A stretch of 29,684 nt of DNA from assembly GCA_029052085.1 (NCBI GenBank), contig JAIDJS010000335.1, positions 1 to 29,684 on the forward strand, written 5' to 3'. Numbering within the stretch: position 1 is the first letter of the stretch; each line of letters starts with the position of its first letter. The translations under genes were made by a program, and so were the position numbers. This document shows, piece by piece, positions 7,464-19,469 of this stretch. Source of the DNA: Eubacterium sp. GTDB lineage: Bacteria; Bacillota; Clostridia; Oscillospirales; Acutalibacteraceae. The notes beneath the pieces are model-generated. The model was not told the DNA's origin and ran no database searches. It was given only the letters and a program-made list of their open reading frames with translations.

Positions 7464-9836
7464 ATGTTGAAATCTTCATTGATTGCAAAAACAGAGGCAA
7501 AGGCAAATGAAAATCAAATGTATATCGGCGATTGTTACAGAGTAACTGTGCTTACCAATCGTCTTATCCGTTTTGAATATTCCAAAGAAAAAAAGTTTGT
7601 TGATTTGGCAAGCTATGCCGTATGGTTCAGAAAATTTGATGGGATTAGCTTTTCTGTAATTGAGCGGGGTACGGCTGTTATTGTTGAAACTGATGAGGTC
7701 AAATTCTTTATCAATAAAAAGAACGGTAAGCCGCAGTTTGTTGAATTCAAAGAAAACGGAAGAAAGATGAAATGCGATAACAAGGATAATTTGAAAGGCA
7801 CCTGCCGTACACTTGATATGACATTCGGCAAAACGAAGCTTACAGACGGTTTGATTACCAAAAACGGCGTTTATGTTCTTGATGACAGTAATTCTGTTTT
7901 GATTGATGAAAACGGTAAATTTCAGCCGAGAGAGGGCAATAACAAGGATTTATACATATTTGCTTATGAAAAGAATTACAGAGAAACGATTAAAGCGTTT
8001 TATAAAATAAGTTCGCCTGTACCTTTGATTCCCCGCTTTGCTCTCGGCGTTTGGTGGAGCAGATATCACGCTTATACGCAAAAGGAATATCTTGATTTAA
8101 TGGCAAGATTTAAACATGAAAATATTCCTCTTACGGTTGCAACGGTTGATATGGACTGGCATTGGGTAAAAGAAAAGGATATATACGGAACATTTGGCGT
8201 TAAATATGATGGCTGCGGTTCGTATGGCTGGACGGGCTATTCTTGGAATACGGAATTGTTTCCCGATTACAAGCAATTTCTGAACAAACTGAAAGAGGAC
8301 AACTTGCATGTGACCTTAAATCTTCATCCTGCGGATGGTGTGCATTCGTACGAGGATATGTATGAGGAGATGGCTAAAGCAGTCGGAATTGATCCGAAAA
8401 CAAAGGAAAAGGTTAAGTTTCAATGCGGCAGTGATACATTCTGGAATGCCTATTTTGATGTTCTTCATAAGCCTTATGAAAAAGACGGTGTTGATTTCTG
8501 GTGGATAGACTGGCAGCAGGGTAAGAAGAGCGATGTAAAAGGGCTTGATCCGCTCAATGCACTTAATCATTATCATTACCTTGATAATGCCGAAAATGAA
8601 GATATCCCTCTTATTTTATCAAGATACGGCGGTATCGGTTCTCATCGCTATCCGCTTGGTTTTTCGGGAGATACGGCAATTAACTGGAAGGTATTTGATT
8701 TTCAGCCGTATTTTACTGCGAATGCTGCAAATGCCGCTTATACATGGTGGAGCCACGACATCGGCGGTCATCATATGGGCTTCAGAGATGATGAGTTATA
8801 TATCCGATGGCTGCAGTTTGGCGTATTTTCTCCGATTATGAGGCTTCACTCAACCGCAACAGAATTGCTTGGCAAGGAGCCGTGGAAATATCGTGCCGAT
8901 GTCTATAGCTGTGCAAAGGAATGGCTGAATCTGCGCCATAGTCTGATACCATATATATTTACTATGGATTATCGCAATCATAAGGACGGAATTGCACTGT
9001 GTGAGCCGATGTATTATGCATATCCGGAGAATAAAAATGCGTATGATTTTAAAAATCAATATATGTTCGGCTCGGAATTAATGGTATGCCCGATTACCTC
9101 AAAGCAGAATAAGAAAACCAATTTCGGAGAGGTTAAAGCGTGGCTTCCAAAGGGCAGATGGACGGATATTTTCACTGGTCAAAGCTATAACGGAGATAAG
9201 GTTATTACGCTTCACAGAGATTTAAACTGCATACCTGTTCTTGCGAAAGAGGGCGCTGTTATCCCGTTTGCAAAATCAAAAGGAAATGATATCAGTAATC
9301 CGGAAGAACTTGAAATCTGGATTTATTCAGGCAATAACAGCTTTGTTCTTTATGAGGATAACGGCAAAACGGATTTTGAGAATCATAATGCAAAAACGGT
9401 TTTCAGAGTTTCCTTTGACGAAGAAAAGAAACAATTGCATTTTGCTGTTGACAGTCCTGCCGGCGACACGGATGTTATTCCGAAAAGCAGAAAGTTTCGC
9501 CTTGTGTTTAGAGATTTATGTGTTGATAATCTTGTTTGCAATGATTATGAAATCAGCAGCGATAACGGAAATGCAGTTATTGAAATTTCTGATTTTACGG
9601 CTGACAGCAAGGTTGAAATTACGCTTGATAATGCTGAAATAAAGAAAACGGAAAGTATAAAAGAACAATTAATTTGTATTCTTTCCCGCTGGCAGGAAAA
9701 AACATTTAAAAAGGCAATCGCTTATAAGCCGTTTGCAAATGCCGAAACCCGAGAGGAAATAAGAAATGCACTCAGGAAATCTAGACTTCCTAAGGCAGTT
9801 TCCTCTGTTGTTAAAGAATTGTTGGAAACGATATAG
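7464..9836 (+). CDS. Glycoside hydrolase family 31 (alpha-glucosidase/alpha-xylosidase type)
   Basis: This 790-residue GH31 enzyme cleaves alpha-linked glucose or xylose from oligosaccharides by a retaining mechanism. An N-terminal beta-sandwich (about 1-185) precedes the TIM barrel, with ALGVWWSRYHAY near 193 and VDMDWHW near 228. The nucleophile is D349 in FWWIDWQQG and the acid/base is D403 in GFSGDT. WSHDIGGH (429-436) is a conserved sugar-pocket segment. Beta domains follow to about residue 730. The last 60 or so residues (from about 728) form a basic, helical tail that does not look like part of the usual domains. There is no signal peptide, so it likely acts inside the cell on imported sugars. 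AAGGGG precedes the ATG. Glucose versus xylose specificity cannot be decided from sequence alone. Confidence 0.93.
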   Translation: MLKSSLIAKTEAKANENQMYIGDCYRVTVLTNRLIRFEYSKEKKFVDLASYAVWFRKFDGISFSVIERGTAVIVETDEVKFFINKKNGKPQFVEFKENGRKMKCDNKDNLKGTCRTLDMTFGKTKLTDGLITKNGVYVLDDSNSVLIDENGKFQPREGNNKDLYIFAYEKNYRETIKAFYKISSPVPLIPRFALGVWWSRYHAYTQKEYLDLMARFKHENIPLTVATVDMDWHWVKEKDIYGTFGVKYDGCGSYGWTGYSWNTELFPDYKQFLNKLKEDNLHVTLNLHPADGVHSYEDMYEEMAKAVGIDPKTKEKVKFQCGSDTFWNAYFDVLHKPYEKDGVDFWWIDWQQGKKSDVKGLDPLNALNHYHYLDNAENEDIPLILSRYGGIGSHRYPLGFSGDTAINWKVFDFQPYFTANAANAAYTWWSHDIGGHHMGFRDDELYIRWLQFGVFSPIMRLHSTATELLGKEPWKYRADVYSCAKEWLNLRHSLIPYIFTMDYRNHKDGIALCEPMYYAYPENKNAYDFKNQYMFGSELMVCPITSKQNKKTNFGEVKAWLPKGRWTDIFTGQSYNGDKVITLHRDLNCIPVLAKEGAVIPFAKSKGNDISNPEELEIWIYSGNNSFVLYEDNGKTDFENHNAKTVFRVSFDEEKKQLHFAVDSPAGDTDVIPKSRKFRLVFRDLCVDNLVCNDYEISSDNGNAVIEISDFTADSKVEITLDNAEIKKTESIKEQLICILSRWQEKTFKKAIAYKPFANAETREEIRNALRKSRLPKAVSSVVKELLETI

Positions 9837-9849
9837 AAGGATATAACAG

Positions 9850-10389
9850 ATGATAAATGTAAGTGAAATTAAGACAGATAAACCGAATACTTTTAAAACG
9901 GAGCTTCACAGTATGGTTTATGATACCTTGGAAAGGCTTGAAATTCCCTTTGAACGTGTTGATACCGATGAGGCAATAACAATGGAGGATTGCGTTGAAA
10001 TAGGCAAAAAGCTTGATACAGCCATTGTTAAGACACTGTTTCTTTGTAACAGACAGAAAACGAATTTTTATCTGTTTGTAACAACCGATGAAAAGCCGTT
10101 TGTTACAAAGGATTTCAGCCGTGTACTCGGGATTTCCCGTGTTTCCTTTGCTTCTCCCGAAATGCTTTTTGATATGCTGGGAACAAGAGTTGGTTCTGCA
10201 ACTGCGTTAAGCTGTATTTTTGATAAAGAAAACAAGGTTAAAATCGTTTTGGATAAGGATGCGGTTTCAGGCGAATGGTATGGCTGCAGCGATGGCACAA
10301 CAACCGGGTATATGAAACTTAAGACGGAAGACTTAATCAAAAACTATCTTCCGTTTGCAAATCATATTCCAACGATAATAGAAATTTAA
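9850..10389 (+). CDS. YbaK/ProX-type prolyl-tRNA editing deacylase
   Basis: This 179-residue protein belongs to the YbaK/ProX family, free-standing homologues of the editing domain of prolyl-tRNA synthetase. Such proteins hydrolyse mischarged tRNA (for ProX, Ala-tRNA-Pro). K61 in AIVKTLFL matches the family's conserved lysine region. FYLFVTT and the glycine loop G111-TRVGSAT line the substrate pocket. The ending WYGCSDGTTTGYMKLKTEDL agrees with ProX proteins of clostridia, which seem to compensate for a ProRS that lacks the editing insert. It follows the GH31 gene after 13 bases, with AGAAGGATA as ribosome binding site, and is the last gene before a hairpin terminator. The linkage with GH31 is probably transcriptional rather than functional. 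Confidence 0.88.
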   Translation: MINVSEIKTDKPNTFKTELHSMVYDTLERLEIPFERVDTDEAITMEDCVEIGKKLDTAIVKTLFLCNRQKTNFYLFVTTDEKPFVTKDFSRVLGISRVSFASPEMLFDMLGTRVGSATALSCIFDKENKVKIVLDKDAVSGEWYGCSDGTTTGYMKLKTEDLIKNYLPFANHIPTIIEI

Positions 10390-10399
10390 TTTACACTTG

Positions 10400-13326
<2,927 letters not shown>

Positions 13327-13338
13327 GGAGTGTATTGT

Positions 13339-14769
13339 ATGAATAAAGAAATAAAAGAATTTCTTGAAAATCTTAAGGGCAAAAAGGTTGCCTTTGTCGG
13401 TATGGGTGTTGCAAATGTTCCCTGTGCAAAATGGCTTGCAGAAAACGGCGTTTCTGTTTATGCCTGTGATGGTAAGGATAAAAAATTCATAGGCGAAGAA
13501 ATCTGCAGTGAGCTTGAAGCACTTGGCGTTCATTTTTCATTGGGCGAACATTATCTTGACATTCTTCCTCAAATGGATTTGGTTTTTCGCTCTCACGGAA
13601 TACTGCCGTTTCAGAATAAATGGATTGGCGAATGTATTGAAAGAGGGCAGAGGGTTACTACAGAGATGGAGATTTTCTTCAGACTTTGCCCTGCAAAGAT
13701 TATTGCAGTAACCGGTTCAAACGGAAAAACAACAACTACAACGCTTATTTCAAAAATGCTTGAAGCAGAGGGAAATACGGTTTTTCTTGGGGGTAATATC
13801 GGAAAAGCACTTATGCCGGAGCTTGAAAAGATTACTGAAAAGGATATCGCAGTTGTTGAGCTTTCTTCTTTCCAGCTTTTAACAATGGGCAATATGGTTA
13901 ATAAGCCGGATATTGCAGTTGTTACAAATATTGAAAGTACGCATCTTGATCATCACATCAGTCTTGATGAATATGTTGATGCAAAAAGAAATATTCTTAT
14001 TTATCAGAACAGCAGTCAAAAGACCATTCTGAATGCAGATTGCGATTATTCAATCGGCGGCAGAGTATACCATGATATGCGTTTTGATGTCAGAGGCAGG
14101 CTTAGTGAGTTTTCAATCAACCACAAGATTTTAAATGGCGCATATATGAAAGAAAACGGAGATATTGTTTATAATGATAACGGTGTTGAAACGATTGTTA
14201 TGAACAAAAACGATATTCTGATTCCGGGTATGCACAATGTTGAAAATTACTGTACGGCCATAACTGCTGTCTGGGGAATGGTTAAGCCGGAAGTCATGAA
14301 ACGTGTTGCACAGACCTTTGGTGGTGTTGAGCATAGAATTGAGTTTGTTCGTGAATTTAATGGTGTTAAATATTACAATGATTCTATTGCAACCTCTCCG
14401 TCAAGAGTAATCAGCGGCTTAAAAGCGTTTAATCGTGAAATTATAATGATTTGCGGCGGCTCTGATAAGGGCAATGATTTCAGCATGATGGTGCCTTATA
14501 TTTTGAAATATGTTAAGCTGCTTGTGCTTAACGGTGCAACTGCAGACAGAATTTATGATGCTGTAACAAGTGATAAAAACTATGAAAACAGCAATATTAA
14601 AATTATGAAAGCCGATACTATGGAAGAGGCTCTGGCTATTGCAAAAGACAATGCGGAAAACGGCGATATCGTATCTCTTTGCCCTGCATGCCCTGCATTT
14701 GATCAGTTTAAAACCTTTGAATACAGGGGAAGAAAATTTAAAGAATTGGTTAATGGATTTGGTAAATAA
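13339..14769 (+). CDS. murD: UDP-N-acetylmuramoyl-L-alanine--D-glutamate ligase
   Basis: MurD adds D-glutamate to UDP-MurNAc-L-Ala in the cytoplasmic stage of peptidoglycan synthesis. AAGGAG ends 8 bases before the ATG at 13339, so this start is preferred over the GTG at 13330. The protein has 476 residues, slightly longer than many MurD enzymes (about 440-450). The N-terminal Rossmann domain (KVAFVGMGVANVPCAKWLAENG) binds the UDP moiety. The ATP loop is GSNGKTTTTT (126-135). ELSSFQL and NIESTHLDHH are Mur-ligase core motifs. HNVENYCTA and YYNDSIATSP open the C-terminal domain, with GGSDKGNDF near 377. Its stop overlaps the next start by one base. Its site beside ligA and peptidases, outside a standard dcw cluster, is notable. 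Confidence 0.96.
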   Translation: MNKEIKEFLENLKGKKVAFVGMGVANVPCAKWLAENGVSVYACDGKDKKFIGEEICSELEALGVHFSLGEHYLDILPQMDLVFRSHGILPFQNKWIGECIERGQRVTTEMEIFFRLCPAKIIAVTGSNGKTTTTTLISKMLEAEGNTVFLGGNIGKALMPELEKITEKDIAVVELSSFQLLTMGNMVNKPDIAVVTNIESTHLDHHISLDEYVDAKRNILIYQNSSQKTILNADCDYSIGGRVYHDMRFDVRGRLSEFSINHKILNGAYMKENGDIVYNDNGVETIVMNKNDILIPGMHNVENYCTAITAVWGMVKPEVMKRVAQTFGGVEHRIEFVREFNGVKYYNDSIATSPSRVISGLKAFNREIIMICGGSDKGNDFSMMVPYILKYVKLLVLNGATADRIYDAVTSDKNYENSNIKIMKADTMEEALAIAKDNAENGDIVSLCPACPAFDQFKTFEYRGRKFKELVNGFGK

Positions 14770-15785
14770 TGAAAACGTTTGATCTTGTTAAAAAATTAGT
14801 ATCCGTTCCTGCCGTCGGCGGAGAAGAGGATAAAATAATCTCGGTTTTGAAAGAGCTTCTTTCTCCTTACGGAAAGGTTGAAACGGATGCGGTAAATAAT
14901 GTTATATGTACGTTCGGGGAAGGATATCATATTCTGCTTGATGCTCATATTGATGAGATAGGCTTAACGGTTACCTCCATTGCAGATGACGGCTTTTTGA
15001 AAGTTGCTGCCTGCGGGGGCGTAGATAAAAGAATGCTCCTCGGTTCAGAGGTTACTGTTTGGGGAAATGAAACACTCGGCGGTGTTATATCAACGCTTCC
15101 TCCGCATCTTCAGAAAGTATCGGATGAAAAAAAGATTCCTGAAATCAGCGAGGTTGCTGTTGATGTAGGTCTTGATAAGGATGCGGCTGAAAAGCTTATT
15201 CCTCTTGGAAGTAAAATTACTTTTAAGCGGCAGTTTACTCCGCTTCTAAACAATCAGATTTCTTCAAACTGTCTTGACGACAGAGCAGGAGTTGCATCTT
15301 TAATTTTAGCGCTTGATGAACTCAAAAAGCTTCCGATTAAAGTTACGGTTCTTCTTTCTACGCAGGAAGAGTTAGGCACAAGAGGTGCAAAAACAGGACC
15401 ATATGGCAGAGCAGTGGATGAGGCTGTTGCAGTTGATGTTTCGTTCGGTTATACGCCCGGCTGTGATAAGGATGAATGCGGAGAAATCGGAAAAGGTGCT
15501 ATGATAGGAATTTCCCCGACGCTTGATAAAACGATTTCCGATGAAATGATAAAAGCAGCAAAAGAAAATAATATAAAATATCAGCTTGAGGTTATGAGTG
15601 GCAGAACAGGCACGAATGCTGATGTTATTTCCATTTCCGAAAGCGGCATCAGATGCGGACTTATATCCATTCCGCTTAAATATATGCACAGCCCAGTTGA
15701 GGTTATTGATTTAAGTGATATTGAAAGTGTTTCGGAGCTGATTGTTGCTTATGCAAAAAGAAAGGCAGGTGCTGAAAATGCTTAA
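14769..15785 (+). CDS. M42 family metallo-aminopeptidase (first copy)
   Basis: M42 enzymes are cytoplasmic zinc or cobalt aminopeptidases, often large TET-type assemblies; some remove N-terminal Glu/Asp. The 338-residue protein has the full metal set: H60 and D62 in LLDAHIDEIG, D170 in NCLDDRAG, catalytic E200 with E201 in STQEELGTRGA, D223 in AVDVSFG, and H307 in KYMHSP. The start overlaps the murD stop by one base (TAATG), which means coupled translation. The C-terminus overlaps the start of a second M42 gene by 8 bases. The two copies are clearly diverged from each other, so the duplication is old. The peptide substrate is not evident, and the family is sometimes also annotated as endoglucanase by historical error. 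Confidence 0.94.
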   Translation: MKTFDLVKKLVSVPAVGGEEDKIISVLKELLSPYGKVETDAVNNVICTFGEGYHILLDAHIDEIGLTVTSIADDGFLKVAACGGVDKRMLLGSEVTVWGNETLGGVISTLPPHLQKVSDEKKIPEISEVAVDVGLDKDAAEKLIPLGSKITFKRQFTPLLNNQISSNCLDDRAGVASLILALDELKKLPIKVTVLLSTQEELGTRGAKTGPYGRAVDEAVAVDVSFGYTPGCDKDECGEIGKGAMIGISPTLDKTISDEMIKAAKENNIKYQLEVMSGRTGTNADVISISESGIRCGLISIPLKYMHSPVEVIDLSDIESVSELIVAYAKRKAGAENA

Positions 15786-16779
15786 AGAGTTGTGCCTGTT
15801 GAACGGAGCTTCAGGCGATGAATGCAGAGTTCGTAACTTTATAATTGACCAGATAAAAGATGACTGCAAGTATAGCGTTGATGCCCTTGGCTCGATAATT
15901 GCATTCAAAAAGGGAAAGACCGTTCCGTCAAAGAAAGTTATGCTTTCTGCGCATATGGACGAGGTTGGATTTATAATAACGCATATTACTGATGAGGGTT
16001 ATCTTAAATTCCATCCTGTTGGTGGAATAGATCCCAGAGTTGTTATTGACAGAGTTATTCAGATAAATGATATTAAGGGCGTTATCGGTGCCAAAGCAGT
16101 TCATCTTTTATCTGATGACGAAAAAAAGCAGGTACCGGCTTTCTCAAAGCTTTATATTGATATCGGAGCTAAAAACAGGGAGGAAGCGGAAAAATATGTT
16201 TCTCTCGGCGATTTTGCATATTTTTCTTCTGACTATTCGGAATTCGGAAACGGCTTTATTAAATCCAAAGCACTGGATGACAGAATTGGCTGCATGCTTA
16301 TGATAGAACTTATAAAATCCGATTTGGAATATGATACGTATTTCTGTTTTAATGTTCAGGAAGAGGTTGGCTTAAGAGGTGCAGTGTGTACATCCTATCA
16401 GGTTCAGAGTGATGTTTCGGTTGTACTTGAAGCAACAACTGCTGCTGATTTATGCGGTGTATCAGGCGGAGAACGCTGTTGTGTGTTGGGAAACGGTCCT
16501 GTTGTTTCCTTTATGGACGGAAGAACCGTTTATGATAAATTTTTATATAATCTGGCTTTTGAAACAGCAAAAGAGAAACATATTAGAATTCAGACGAAAA
16601 CGGCTGTTGCAGGCGGAAATGATGCCGGAGCCATTCAGACAAGCGGAAAGGGCAGTAAGGTTATTGCTGTTTCACTTCCATGCAGATATATTCATTCGGG
16701 TGCAAGTGTTGTTAAAAAGAGCGATATAGAAGAAACAAGGAATTTATTAAGGGCATTTTTGGCTGAAATATATGATTGA
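15778..16779 (+). CDS. M42 family metallo-aminopeptidase (second copy)
   Basis: This 333-residue paralogue of the preceding gene also keeps all metal and catalytic residues: H59 and D61 in LSAHMDEVG, D167 in SKALDDRIG, E195 and E196 in NVQEEVGLRGA, E218 in VVLEATTAAD, and H306 in RYIHSG. At the fifth metal position it has Glu where its neighbour has Asp. The ATG at 15778 is chosen because it follows AGGCAGGTG and matches the length of the neighbour; a longer frame upstream would lie entirely inside the previous gene. It overlaps that gene by 8 bases and the next GNAT by 8 bases. Side-by-side copies suggest mixed complexes or complementary residue preferences. Confidence 0.93.
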   Translation: MLKELCLLNGASGDECRVRNFIIDQIKDDCKYSVDALGSIIAFKKGKTVPSKKVMLSAHMDEVGFIITHITDEGYLKFHPVGGIDPRVVIDRVIQINDIKGVIGAKAVHLLSDDEKKQVPAFSKLYIDIGAKNREEAEKYVSLGDFAYFSSDYSEFGNGFIKSKALDDRIGCMLMIELIKSDLEYDTYFCFNVQEEVGLRGAVCTSYQVQSDVSVVLEATTAADLCGVSGGERCCVLGNGPVVSFMDGRTVYDKFLYNLAFETAKEKHIRIQTKTAVAGGNDAGAIQTSGKGSKVIAVSLPCRYIHSGASVVKKSDIEETRNLLRAFLAEIYD

Positions 16780-17494
16780 ATTAATTGAAGAAAAAGCACA
16801 ATTAGACAGCTATAATTCAACGGATATTTATTCGGTTCGTATTTTATCATTATTAAATGCGTATGGCTGTAAATATCCGTTTGTTCGTTTTTATCGGCAG
16901 AAAGATGTAAACGGAAATATAACAGCAATTATTTCTTATCTTGATTATGATGCTACGGTTTCGTTTTCAAGCGAAGCAAATAAAAATGAAATTACGGAAT
17001 TTCTTTCGGTTATCGGTTTTTCATCTGTTTTATGTGATGAACATTTAATTGTTTCAGCCGATTATGAAGACGGCATAGTTATGAAATCAAATAAAAATAT
17101 TGAGATTTCAATGCCATACATAAAAATTGATGAGTATCCTCCGCTTTTTGATTTATATAACTTTATTGATTACGGCGAAAGCAATTTTGAAGCATGGTAT
17201 GTTGATATAAATCATAGAATTCGGCATAATGCTGCCAAAGCAGTAACGCTGAATATTAAGGATGAAATTATTTCCTCGGCAATTTTTTCATCAATATACA
17301 AGAATAATGCGATTTTAACAGGGGTACAGACGAAGCCGGAGTTCAGAAAAATGGGTTACGGCTCCGCACTTGTTTCTGCAATGTGCTGTGATTTTGGCGG
17401 GAATGTCTATTTAATGCGTGAAAATGAAAGGAATGAAAGCTTTTATAAAAAGCTTGGATTTGAAAATATAGGAAAATGGAGAATGTATAAATGA
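16772..17494 (+). CDS. GNAT family N-acetyltransferase with an N-terminal extension
   Basis: This 240-residue protein has its recognisable GNAT part in the last third: TGVQTKPEFRKMGYGSALV (183-201) with the R192-KMGYG acetyl-CoA loop, and SFYKKLGF (223-230). The first 150 residues may form a degenerate second GNAT-like half or substrate domain, starting with a segment that gives YLDYDATVSF and a later EYPPLFDLYNFIDYG. It is the third kind of GNAT in the window by layout and is separate from the accessory block, lying inside the ligA-addA operon. It overlaps the M42 gene by 8 bases and the next PLP enzyme by 4 bases. The acceptor substrate is unknown. Confidence 0.86.
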   Translation: MIELIEEKAQLDSYNSTDIYSVRILSLLNAYGCKYPFVRFYRQKDVNGNITAIISYLDYDATVSFSSEANKNEITEFLSVIGFSSVLCDEHLIVSADYEDGIVMKSNKNIEISMPYIKIDEYPPLFDLYNFIDYGESNFEAWYVDINHRIRHNAAKAVTLNIKDEIISSAIFSSIYKNNAILTGVQTKPEFRKMGYGSALVSAMCCDFGGNVYLMRENERNESFYKKLGFENIGKWRMYK

Positions 17495-18753
17495 ATCCTT
17501 TTTTTAATATTGATGAAAAGATTTTAAGTGCTTCAGACAGGGCAATGAAAAAATGCAGGGCTCAATTTGAAAAAATTGAGGAAATTACGGAATATAATCA
17601 ATTTAAAGTGCAGTCCGCTTTTATTGAATTCGGTATTTCTGAAACGCATTTTGTCTCCAGCACAGGCTATGGCTATGATGACAGAGGCAGAGATACACTT
17701 GATAAGGTATGGGCCAAAATATTCGGAGCAGAGGATGCGCTTGTCCGCCATAATTTTACCTGCGGAACACATACGCTTGCAACTGCTTTATTCGGCGTTC
17801 TTCGTCCCGGGGACAAGATGCTTGCTGTTACGGGAACACCTTATGATACTATACATAATGTGATTGGTATTTCAGGCAGCGGTATGGGCTCTTTAAAGGA
17901 TTTTGGCATTGTATATGATGAAGTTCCCTTGAAAGACGAAAAGCTTGATTATGAGGCAATTGAAAAGGCCGTAGATGATAGTGTTACTATGGTTTATATT
18001 CAGCGAAGCAGGGGATATGAGCTTCGCCCGAGCCTTCTGATAGAGGAAATTGAAAAAGTTGTTCAAATTGCAAAACGGAAAAATCCTAATGCTATTGTAA
18101 TGGTAGATAACTGTTATGGCGAGTTTGTTCAGAAGCAGGAGCCTACCGATGTTGGTGCAGATTTAATTGCAGGTTCTCTTATTAAAAACGCAGGCGGCGG
18201 CATTGCAACAACGGGCGGTTATATTGCAGGCCGAAAAGATTTGGTTGAAAAGTGTGCATATCGATTAACAACTCCCGGACTCGGAAGAGAGGTCGGCGCA
18301 ACGCTTGGTCATAACAGAGAATTGTATATGGGTCTGTTTTATGCACCTCATACTGTTGGTGAGGCGTTAAAAAGTGCAGTATATATTTCTGCAATGTTTA
18401 ATGATTTCGGGTATGATACAACCCCTGCCTTTGATGCTGAAAGGGGAGATATCGTTCAGTCTCTGGGGCTTGAAAATCCCGAAAGTCTGGTTGCCTTTTG
18501 TCAGGGGATTCAGAGCGGAAGTCCGATAGACAGCTACCTTTCTCCGGAGCCGTGGGACATGCCCGGATATGACAGTAAGGTTGTTATGGCAGCAGGAGCG
18601 TTTACGCTCGGCTCATCCATTGAATTATCGGCGGATGCTCCTATAAGAGAGCCTTATTATGCGTGGATACAGGGCGGCTTGAATTTTCACAGTGCAAAGC
18701 TTTGTGCTATGCTTGCAGCCCAAAAAATGTTGGAAAAAGGATTGTTGAAATAA
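17491..18753 (+). CDS. PLP-dependent methionine gamma-lyase family ('aluminum resistance') protein
   Basis: This 420-residue protein is of the fold-type I PLP group annotated in Firmicutes as methionine gamma-lyase family or aluminum resistance protein. Residues 55-63 (FVSSTGYGY) and HNFTCGTHTLATALFG (87-102) form the PLP pocket. IQRSRGYELRPSL (170-182) is characteristic of the family. VDNCYGE (205-211) supplies the aspartate that pairs with the pyridine nitrogen. K232 in AGSLIKNAGGG is the likely Schiff-base lysine. The physiological reaction of this group is poorly established; carbon-sulfur lyase activity is inferred from homology. It overlaps the preceding GNAT by four bases and the next gene by one base, so it is part of the same coupled operon. 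Confidence 0.92.
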   Translation: MNPFFNIDEKILSASDRAMKKCRAQFEKIEEITEYNQFKVQSAFIEFGISETHFVSSTGYGYDDRGRDTLDKVWAKIFGAEDALVRHNFTCGTHTLATALFGVLRPGDKMLAVTGTPYDTIHNVIGISGSGMGSLKDFGIVYDEVPLKDEKLDYEAIEKAVDDSVTMVYIQRSRGYELRPSLLIEEIEKVVQIAKRKNPNAIVMVDNCYGEFVQKQEPTDVGADLIAGSLIKNAGGGIATTGGYIAGRKDLVEKCAYRLTTPGLGREVGATLGHNRELYMGLFYAPHTVGEALKSAVYISAMFNDFGYDTTPAFDAERGDIVQSLGLENPESLVAFCQGIQSGSPIDSYLSPEPWDMPGYDSKVVMAAGAFTLGSSIELSADAPIREPYYAWIQGGLNFHSAKLCAMLAAQKMLEKGLLK

Positions 18754-19469
18754 TGTATAATTACAGCGGAATAAAGACTGAAATTGTAGAGCTTTTATCT
18801 ATAAACAGGTTTAATGATTCTAAAGAATTTTATGAAGAGCATAAAGAGGAATTAAAGCAGGGTGCAACCATTCCGATGCGGCAGATTGTACTTGATTTAT
18901 CAGATTTGATGAGTGAACTGGATCCGCTTTTTGATTTGAATCCTGTTTATTCCGTTTCAAGAATCAGAAGAGATACACGGCGAACCAAAAGTAAAATGAT
19001 GTATCGCGAAAATCTTTGGCTTATGCTGAGAAGAAATAAGGTTGCCTATCCGTTTGCTCCGTTTTACTGGTTTGAATTTTTACCTGCAGGATATGCCTTC
19101 GGTTTGGGAATGTGGACCCAGAAGCCTTCTCAGTTTGATGTTGTCCGCAGAAAGATTCTTGAAGAACCGAAACGATGGCTTGATGCTGTAAAGGCAACAG
19201 AAGATGCCGGCTTAACTTACGGAACACGCGATAGTTACAAAAAAGATAAGGTGCCGGATGCTCCCGAGGAATTAAAACAGTATCTTAATGCAAAAAATAT
19301 GGAATTTGTACGTTGGAATTCAGATTTAAGAAATATTGCTTCGGAAAAATTGATTGATGAGTTACGTCTTATGATTGATGTATCATCACCTATGTATCAG
19401 TTTTTAATTGAAGCTTATGATAAAGCAGTTAGTGAGGGTTTAATCAATGCAGATGATTACAGAAGATAA
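18753..19469 (+). CDS. DUF2461 family protein
   Basis: This 238-residue protein matches DUF2461 (the TIGR02453 family), whose function is unknown. Typical features are the RIRRDTRRTKSK segment near 70-82, followed by KMMYRENLW, the aromatic stretch FAPFYWFEFLPAGYAFGLGMW (102-122), and RRKILEEPKRW. There is no signal peptide or real membrane helix. The ATG shares a base with the stop of the PLP gene (TAATG); the open frame further upstream lies inside that gene and is not used. It overlaps the next gene by 23 bases. The rich arginine and aromatic content suggests binding to nucleic acid or a charged ligand, but that is a guess. Confidence 0.88.
   Translation: MYNYSGIKTEIVELLSINRFNDSKEFYEEHKEELKQGATIPMRQIVLDLSDLMSELDPLFDLNPVYSVSRIRRDTRRTKSKMMYRENLWLMLRRNKVAYPFAPFYWFEFLPAGYAFGLGMWTQKPSQFDVVRRKILEEPKRWLDAVKATEDAGLTYGTRDSYKKDKVPDAPEELKQYLNAKNMEFVRWNSDLRNIASEKLIDELRLMIDVSSPMYQFLIEAYDKAVSEGLINADDYRR

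Noticed and set aside
13611..13892. Minus-strand open frame inside murD
   Set aside because: It is the antisense of the MurD ATP-binding region and does not resemble a protein domain.
15742..15777. Longer start for the second M42 gene
   Set aside because: The extra codons overlap the first M42 gene; the ATG at 15778 has a good ribosome binding site and family-typical length.
18663..18752. Upstream extension of the DUF2461 gene
   Set aside because: The open frame lies inside the PLP-enzyme gene. The ATG at 18753 overlaps its stop by one base and gives the normal family N-terminus.
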